Positions 32,287 to 36,894 of a stretch of 36,894 bases of DNA are shown here, one piece after another. The notes below the pieces were generated by a model that searched no databases, was not told the DNA's origin, and saw nothing but the letters and a program-made list of their open reading frames with translations. Origin of the DNA: Chloroflexia bacterium (GTDB lineage Bacteria; Chloroflexota; Chloroflexia; Thermomicrobiales; UBA6265); assembly GCA_013698305.1 (NCBI GenBank), contig JACCVC010000308.1, positions 1-36,894 of the forward strand. The letters are read 5' to 3'. Numbering within the stretch: position 1 is the stretch's first letter; each line of letters starts with the position of its first letter. The translations under genes were made by a program, and so were the position numbers.

Positions 32287-33134
32287 TGGCGACTGGAGTG
32301 ATTCAAACCGACACGATCCTCGACCGGATTTTGGCTCAGACAGCCAGCGATGCCGCGATGCGAAAGCGACAGGTGGCTGAGAGTGCGCTCATGGAAAGAA
32401 TCGATCGATCCGATCGGCGACCACTGAACCTTGCCAATGCCCTGCGCATAGATCATGTCGCCGTGATCGCGGAGGTCAAGCGAGGATCTCCGTCACGTGG
32501 GATGTTCCCGGTCGAAGTCGATCCGATCGCCGTCTCGACCGCGTACCACAAAGGCGGCGCGGCGGCGATTTCCTGCCTGACGGACGGCCCGTTCTTTCAT
32601 GGTTCCCAACTCGATCTGGAGGCAGTGGCCGATGTCGCGCATCGTGGTGACAATGCTATCCCGGTTATCCGCAAGGACTTCATCATCGATTCTTACCAGC
32701 TTCTGGAGGCGAGAGCTTGGGGTGCCGATGCAGTACTCCTGATCGTGGCCGCGCTCGACGATGCGCTCCTTGCCGACTTGTACCAGCAAACCAATGACCT
32801 CGGACTTTCTGTGCTGGTCGAAGTGCATGATGAAGCAGAGGCGGAGCGTGCGCTGAAGTTGAACCCCTCGGTGATGGGGGTCAACAATCGAAACCTGAAG
32901 ACGTTTGAAGTTGACCTCGGGATCACCGAGATGATCTCGTCGCGGGTTCCCGCGGATACGTTGCTCGTCTCGGAGTCGGGGATATTTTCGGCGGAGGACG
33001 TCGCTCAGGTCGCAGCGTGGGGGGCCGACGCGGTGCTGGTGGGGGAGTCGCTTATCGTCCAGGACGACCGAGAGCGAGCCGTCCGCACGTTGGCTCAAGT
33101 CCTCCGGAACAGTGCGAGGCAGGATCGGAGATGA
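32286..33134 (+). CDS. trpC: Indole-3-glycerol phosphate synthase TrpC
   Basis: The 282-aa TIM-barrel enzyme closes carboxyphenylaminodeoxyribulose phosphate to indoleglycerol phosphate. Catalytic and phosphate-binding motifs are IAEVKRGSPSRG, ISCLTDGPFFHGS, VIRKDFIIDSYQ, LVEVHDEAEAERAL, GVNNRNLKTFEVD, LVSESGI and VLVGESLI. The catalytic lysines are intact. Start: ATG 32286 shares a base with the trpD stop. The end overlaps trpF as ATGA. It is separate from trpF, unlike the enterobacterial trpCF fusion. Confidence 0.97.
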   Translation: MATGVIQTDTILDRILAQTASDAAMRKRQVAESALMERIDRSDRRPLNLANALRIDHVAVIAEVKRGSPSRGMFPVEVDPIAVSTAYHKGGAAAISCLTDGPFFHGSQLDLEAVADVAHRGDNAIPVIRKDFIIDSYQLLEARAWGADAVLLIVAALDDALLADLYQQTNDLGLSVLVEVHDEAEAERALKLNPSVMGVNNRNLKTFEVDLGITEMISSRVPADTLLVSESGIFSAEDVAQVAAWGADAVLVGESLIVQDDRERAVRTLAQVLRNSARQDRR

Positions 33135-33817
33135 CACCGCCGGCCTTCGACCTGTCCAGACACATTGTAAAAGTCTGCGGGATACGGGATGTGCCCGCGG
33201 CGGCCACTGCATCGCGGGCTGGCGCCGACCTGCTGGGATTTGTGGTGGCGGATAGCAGGAGGAAGGTCGCTCCTGGGCTGATTCGCGAGGTTCGTGAACA
33301 TCTCGCTCTTGTCGAGAAGCGACCGCTGCTGGTTGGGGTGACGGTGAACGAGCCTCCACAGGCACTCGCCGATATTGTCGAGCGAGGGCAGGTGGACGTT
33401 GTTCAACTCAGCGGAGACGAAGTTCCCGAGCTCTTGGATGACATCTGTGTCCCTGTCATCAAGACCTTGCACATCGCGCGCGGTATGTCCTTCGATGACA
33501 TACGCCGAAAGGCGGACGCATGGCTCGATCATGCAAAGCCAGTGCGGGCCTTTTTGATCGACGCCAAGGTCGATGGTCACTATGGTGGGACTGGCATCCG
33601 GGCGGACTGGACGGTTGCGGCATTGATGGCTGAGCGGTATCCCGTGATCCTCGCAGGTGGTCTGACGCTGGGGAATGTCGCCGGAGGCATATCAACTGTC
33701 CGACCCAATGGCGTGGATGTCAGCAGTGGAGTCGAGATAGATGGAACGAAGGACCACACGCTGATAGAGACGTTTGTCACGAGAGCCCGGCAGGCGTTCT
33801 CCGCGTTGCCGGGCTAG
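33131..33817 (+). CDS. trpF: Phosphoribosylanthranilate isomerase TrpF
   Basis: The 228-aa TIM-barrel isomerase performs the Amadori rearrangement of phosphoribosylanthranilate. Key blocks are HIVKVCGIRD with catalytic C16, LLGFVVADSRR, VVQLSGDE, FLIDAKVDG with the general-acid Asp, ILAGGLTLGN and GVDVSSGVE. Start: ATG 33131 overlapping the trpC TGA. A longer frame beginning at 33017 lies inside trpC and is rejected. This is the last trp gene here. The TAG stop shares CTAG with the convergent regulator gene, and trpB and trpA do not follow. Confidence 0.95.
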   Translation: MTPPAFDLSRHIVKVCGIRDVPAAATASRAGADLLGFVVADSRRKVAPGLIREVREHLALVEKRPLLVGVTVNEPPQALADIVERGQVDVVQLSGDEVPELLDDICVPVIKTLHIARGMSFDDIRRKADAWLDHAKPVRAFLIDAKVDGHYGGTGIRADWTVAALMAERYPVILAGGLTLGNVAGGISTVRPNGVDVSSGVEIDGTKDHTLIETFVTRARQAFSALPG

Positions 33818-34494
33818 CTTCGCCGCTGGTGCTGATCGGCAGTCCTGATCGTTGCCCGGAGAAGCCCCTGCAACCAGTCGTGCTCATCGCCCAGAATCTC
33901 CTGCGCGACCTGTTGTGATCGTTTGGGAGGTGAGCGGCAAATTTGATAGATCCCGTCTGCTCTGGTCATGAAACCATAGTCGACGAGTTCCCTGCGTAGC
34001 GTTGCATAGTCCTCGTGGGCGTGTCTGAGAATCTCGTTGACCTTGGCTTCAGGATATGACCGAACAGGATCGAAGCGCAGGAGCAGGTGCTGAAGCACGA
34101 TCACCCGTGCCTTGCGTCGAGACGGGATGCTCCTGAGCCTGTCTCCCTCGAAGAAGTTCCTGATGGTTCGCTGCCTGGTAGGGTCATCGTCATGGCCGTC
34201 AAATCCATCTTCACGCTGTTCCCGCAACGGTGCTCTGCGCGACTCGTCGAGGAACCGTGCATTGAGCGAGTAGCGTTGTGACTGTGCGTCGGGCGTGGCG
34301 ATGACAATACCAGCATCGACAAGCTTGCGCATGTGGTGGCTCACTGTCGCGGGCGTCAGCTCGAGCGCCGCGCTCAACTCGCGACCCGTGCGTGGCTGGG
34401 TCGCAACCAGCCCGAGAATTCGCAGCCGCGTTTCGTCAGCGATCACCTTGAGTGTTCGCGCAAGGTCGTTGACGGTCGGTGCTTGATCATCCAT
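33814..34494 (-). CDS. ArsR-family transcriptional regulator with C-terminal DUF2087 domain
   Basis: The 226-aa protein has an N-terminal ArsR winged helix (about 5-85: LARTLKVIADETRLRILGLVA, recognition helix LTPATVSHHMRKLVDAGIV, wing QSQRYSLNARFLDE). A C-terminal DUF2087 domain follows (about 105-185: NFFEGDRLRSIPSRRKARVIVLQHL, FDPVRSYPEAKVNEIL, LRRELVDYGFMTR). I see no CxC metal motif, so it is probably not a classical arsenic sensor. Start: ATG 34494 behind AAAGAAG. ATG 34530 in the same frame lies inside the palindromic operator, too near the predicted transcription start, and is rejected. A promoter and 34-bp palindrome just upstream suggest autoregulation. It converges on trpF with overlapping stops. 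Confidence 0.87.
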   Translation of the reverse strand: MDDQAPTVNDLARTLKVIADETRLRILGLVATQPRTGRELSAALELTPATVSHHMRKLVDAGIVIATPDAQSQRYSLNARFLDESRRAPLREQREDGFDGHDDDPTRQRTIRNFFEGDRLRSIPSRRKARVIVLQHLLLRFDPVRSYPEAKVNEILRHAHEDYATLRRELVDYGFMTRADGIYQICRSPPKRSQQVAQEILGDEHDWLQGLLRATIRTADQHQRRS

Positions 34495-34517
34495 ACGGTC
34501 TTCTTTCACGTTCATTA

Positions 34518-34551
34518 ATTCGACAATCATCTAATTAGATGATTGTCGAAT
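34518..34551. promoter_or_regulatory. 34-bp perfect palindrome, likely ArsR-type operator
   Basis: Half-site ATTCGACAATCATCTAA is followed directly by its exact reverse complement, with no mismatch and no spacer. The repeat is AT-rich in a GC-rich region. It covers the -10 edge and predicted start of transcription of the regulator gene, the place for an autorepressing dimer. Confidence 0.8.
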
Positions 34552-34577
34552 ATATATGGCGCGAATCCCAGCGTCAA
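34549..34577 (-). promoter_or_regulatory. Promoter of the ArsR-DUF2087 gene
   Basis: On the minus strand TTGACG (34572-34577), a 17-bp spacer and TATATT (34549-34554) match sigma-70 consensus in five of six positions each. The -10 box overlaps the adjacent palindrome by 3 bp. Confidence 0.75.
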
Positions 34578-34600
34578 GATTTAGAGCCAAGGAGCGGGGG

Positions 34601-35371
34601 TCAGCCAGGAAAGAGCGGGATGGAATCCCATGAGTCGTCGAAGCCGCAGACCCAATTCAGCGATGTCACCTGCGCCAGCGAGATGCCGCCAAGCTCCGCG
34701 AACCTGTCTTTGGACAGGTTCGACACGGGTTCACTAAAGTAAGAAAAGTCACCATCGAGCATCGTCAGCAAACTCGCGTCGTCGGCTTCTTTCGCTGTCT
34801 CACGGATGATGGCTCGGAGCTCATCTGGCGACGTGGCACCTTCGGCGCGGAGGGTGGCTCGCCAGGACCATAGCTCACGCCGTTCCCGCTCCTGAGCGAT
34901 GAGGAGTTCATCTCGCATTTCTTGGAGCATCTGCATCGAGTCGATGTCTGCCCACGGTTCGGGCGCCCAGCCGAACATGCGCTCTACCTTTGCCGGGGAG
35001 GGGAACGAAGGCTCCGCAAGCTCGTCGATCAATCCGAACGACCAGCACAGGGTCTCGGCAGCGATCAACGCCGCCGAGCAGTGGCCGAGCATTTCCGGTG
35101 AAAGGGAACCCGCCTCGTTGCGAAGGACGTGGAGTTCACCCTCACTCAGCTGTGTTGCCAACTCTCGACGCGCCCACGAGTACAGCTCGAACCGATCCGT
35201 TTCGACGGCGTACAGATCAACATCGTTGCTCTCGCCCGACACCGACGATTCGATTGCCCCTCGTCGTGCCAGCGTCACCAGCACGATGGCGCGACGCACG
35301 ACCTCATCCACCGGTCGGAGGTTGATATCGACGCTGTCGCACGGGTGCAGATCAGTGTTTGAGTCGGGCAT
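34601..35371 (-). CDS. DUF4272-like hypothetical protein
   Basis: This 256-aa soluble, acidic protein is mostly helical by composition. Blocks RRAIVLVTLARRG, ALIAAETLCWSFGLIDELAEPSFP, RERRELWSWRA and the C-terminal VTSLNWVCGFDDSWDSIP resemble DUF4272, whose members have a RR-x-I-V-L-x-x-L-A start, a W-x-x-G-L-I-D-E-L core and an A-L-N-W-x-x-G end. The assignment is from memory of the pattern and is moderate. The function of the family is unknown. Start: ATG 35371 with AGGA ten bases upstream, 12 bp after the ychF stop, so cotranscription with ychF is likely. Confidence 0.62.
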   Translation of the reverse strand: MPDSNTDLHPCDSVDINLRPVDEVVRRAIVLVTLARRGAIESSVSGESNDVDLYAVETDRFELYSWARRELATQLSEGELHVLRNEAGSLSPEMLGHCSAALIAAETLCWSFGLIDELAEPSFPSPAKVERMFGWAPEPWADIDSMQMLQEMRDELLIAQERERRELWSWRATLRAEGATSPDELRAIIRETAKEADDASLLTMLDGDFSYFSEPVSNLSKDRFAELGGISLAQVTSLNWVCGFDDSWDSIPLFPG

Positions 35372-35383
35372 TGTCGACGAGTC

Positions 35384-36496
35384 CTAGACGTTGAACAGGA
35401 AGTTGATGACGTCTCCGTTTTGGACAATGTAGGTCTTGCCTTCGCGACGGAGCGTTCCGGCCTTCCTCGTCTCCGCCAATGTCCCCGCCGCGATCATGTC
35501 GTTGTAGCCGACAACCTCGGCGCGAATGAAGCCTCGAGCGATGTCGGTATGGATCTCGCTGGCGGCCTCGACCGCGTCCGCGCCCCGCCGGATGGTCCAT
35601 GCTCGGCACTCGTCCTCGCCGACGGTGAAGAAAGGCATCAGCCCAAGCAGATCGAACGACTCGGCGATGATCCGATCGAGACCCGATTCGATGATGCCCA
35701 GGTCATCCATGAACACCGTCGCGTCGTCGGCGTCAAGCTGGCCGATCTCCATCTCGATCTTGCCGGCGATGAGATGGGCTGCGATATTCGAGCCGCCGAA
35801 CTGTTCCCGCAGCGATGTCACCAGCATTTCACCCGTTTCGCCGAGTTGATTCTCGCCAACGTTGACCAGGATCAGCAGCGGTTTGGCGGTGAGGAAGCCG
35901 AAGCCGCGCAGGAGACGATGGTCCTCTTCCTCAAGGTCATCGTAGTGATTTCGAAGCGGGGTTTCGGATTCGAGATATTCCCGGAGCGTGACGAGGACCT
36001 TTTGCTCCCGCTCCATCAAATCCTTCTCGTTGCCTCGCACCTTGCCCAGCTGTGGCTCGATGCGCTGCAATCGCTTCTCTATCAGGGCGAGATCGCTGAA
36101 CAGGAGTTCCATGTTTAGTGTTTCGATGTCGCGAGCCGGGTTCACTGTCTCCTCCGAATGAGGGACGTTCTCGTTCTCAAACGCTCGAACGACATGCACC
36201 AGCGCGTCGGCTTGCGCCAGATGGCCGAGCAATTGCCCTCCCATGCCCTTTTCGCTGATGCCCTTGGCAATGCCGGCCACATCCAGGTATTGAACGTCGG
36301 CTGGCACCTTCCTTTGCGGCTTGAACAGCTCGGTAAGCTCGTCAAGTCGCTGATCGGGCACCTTCACCGTCGCCAGGTTTGGCTCGTCCGCCTTGGCACC
36401 GAAGGTGCCGGTAGTGGCCTCGGCGCGAGTGAGCGCGTTGAACACGGTAGTCTTTCCGGACGCGGGCAGTCCGATGATTACGAGCTTGGTTTCCAC
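35384..36496 (-). CDS. ychF: Ribosome-binding ATPase/GTPase YchF (Obg family)
   Basis: At 370 aa this is the normal length for YchF/Ola1, a P-loop NTPase that prefers ATP and binds the ribosome. The nucleotide loop at residues 9-16 is GLPASGKT followed by TVFNAL, where most YchF proteins have GLPNVGKSTLFNAL. G3 is DVAGIAKG, then the YchF-specific GMGGQLLGHLAQADAL. The specificity motif is LVNVGEN, the N-x-x-E form that relaxes GTP preference. The C-terminal TGS domain ends in GKTYIVQNGDVINFLFNV, the conserved terminus. Start is GTG 36496 with GAGGA upstream. It follows ileS by 33 bp on the same strand. Confidence 0.95.
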   Translation of the reverse strand: METKLVIIGLPASGKTTVFNALTRAEATTGTFGAKADEPNLATVKVPDQRLDELTELFKPQRKVPADVQYLDVAGIAKGISEKGMGGQLLGHLAQADALVHVVRAFENENVPHSEETVNPARDIETLNMELLFSDLALIEKRLQRIEPQLGKVRGNEKDLMEREQKVLVTLREYLESETPLRNHYDDLEEEDHRLLRGFGFLTAKPLLILVNVGENQLGETGEMLVTSLREQFGGSNIAAHLIAGKIEMEIGQLDADDATVFMDDLGIIESGLDRIIAESFDLLGLMPFFTVGEDECRAWTIRRGADAVEAASEIHTDIARGFIRAEVVGYNDMIAAGTLAETRKAGTLRREGKTYIVQNGDVINFLFNV

Positions 36497-36529
36497 GTGT
36501 ATGCAGTCCTCTGGTAGTGTTGTCCGGGC

Positions 36530-36894
36530 CTAGTCATGGGGCGTGATGAGAATTCGCACGGTCGAGTCACCGACTTTGGCTTCTGATGCGTCTTCGTCGA
36601 GCGCCGATTGGCGCAGAACTTCAGACGCCAGCACCTCGCGGGAGATGAGCTTCTGATTGTTCGTGATGGCGTCGACCGCCTGGGCGTCGTCGGAGGCGAA
36701 CGCGAGCGCGATCTTCTGCTCGACGCGCAGATCAAGCTTCTTCCGAGCATCCTGCACCGAGCGCACGAAGTCTCGCGCCAACCCTTCCTGAATCAACTCC
36801 TCTGTCAACTCCGTGTCGAGGGCCACGGTCGCGCCGTCCCCTTGCGCCGCGGCGAATCCTTCCCGCTTGCGCAGCCCCACCAGGACTTCACCTG
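36530..36894 (-). CDS. ileS: Isoleucyl-tRNA synthetase IleS, C-terminal fragment (runs off the window)
   Basis: Only the last about 121 residues lie in the window; the frame stays open to the edge. The segment GEVLVGLRKREGFAAAQGD, then VALDTELTEELIQEGLARDFVR and VQDARKKLDLRVEQKIAL, matches the C-terminal domain (DUF5915-like) of the type of IleS found in many actinobacteria, archaea and eukaryotes. There, ALDTxLTxELxxEGLAREFVR sits just before the end. A valine GTG at 36880 is internal, not a start. The catalytic HIGH and KMSKS motifs would lie outside. The gene is upstream of ychF on the same strand. Confidence 0.88.
   Translation of the reverse strand, partial: GEVLVGLRKREGFAAAQGDGATVALDTELTEELIQEGLARDFVRSVQDARKKLDLRVEQKIALAFASDDAQAVDAITNNQKLISREVLASEVLRQSALDEDASEAKVGDSTVRILITPHD

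Noticed and set aside
34495..34530. ArsR-like start at ATG 34530
   Set aside because: That codon lies inside the palindrome about 12 nt from the predicted transcription start and lacks a ribosome site.
34539..34742. Plus-strand 67-codon frame starting in the palindrome
   Set aside because: Its MIVE start only mirrors the other strand of the palindrome; no promoter or family, and it overlaps the DUF4272-like gene.
1..36894. CRISPR arrays, insertion sequences, integrases, tRNA or rRNA genes
   Set aside because: None seen on reading; no spaced direct repeats or transposase-like products. I could not run a dedicated tRNA scan.

Overview
The window is high-GC bacterial chromosome packed with housekeeping genes. 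I see no insertion sequence, prophage, CRISPR array, tRNA or rRNA. The gene set includes hspR-clpB, the GlgE alpha-glucan pathway, an MMPL-type exporter, a DUF3352 protein with an excalibur motif, a LiaS/NarL-type two-component system and a T-box-controlled trp operon. This mixture of actinobacterial-like and firmicute-like traits suggests a Chloroflexota member, probably of the Thermomicrobia/Sphaerobacter kind. That placement is inferred from gene content and protein flavour, not from any search.

Layout. 1-5.4 kb (minus strand): a secreted DUF3352 protein, a 50-aa membrane peptide, clpB and its repressor hspR, which starts from a promoter overlapped by a HAIR-like operator. 5.6-7.4 kb (plus): a CDP-alcohol phosphatidyltransferase overlapping a lysophospholipid acyltransferase, converging on yajQ. 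8-10.5 kb (plus): a histidine kinase/response regulator pair and a MarR-type regulator. 10.5-18.8 kb: storage and trehalose metabolism, with glgX and two small unknown genes on minus and glgE-treS-maltokinase on plus. Trehalose is isomerised to maltose, phosphorylated to maltose-1-phosphate and polymerised to alpha-glucan, while GlgX debranches glucan. 18.8-23.3 kb: a CvpA-like membrane protein converging on the operon selD-rsmA-ispE-Tat protein. 23.4-28.6 kb: a DUF952 protein, an MMPL transporter, two small ORFs, mutM and an M42 aminopeptidase. 28.6-33.8 kb: trpEGDCF behind a T-box leader; trpB and trpA are absent. 33.8 kb to the end (minus): an ArsR-DUF2087 regulator, a DUF4272 protein, ychF and the 3' end of ileS.

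Two things are easily missed by ordinary gene calling. First, selD reads through an in-frame TGA at 23236-23238, placed exactly where the catalytic Cys/Sec of selenophosphate synthetase belongs. The real start is the ATG at 23289, and the gene is probably itself a selenoprotein. Second, the 400-bp gap before trpE holds a complete transcriptional T-box riboswitch: promoter, Stem I with a UGG (Trp) specifier, Stem III, T-box sequence, and terminator/antiterminator. Other regulatory signals are a 34-bp perfect palindrome overlapping the -10 box of the arsR-like gene and a perfect hairpin at the stop codon of the response regulator gene.
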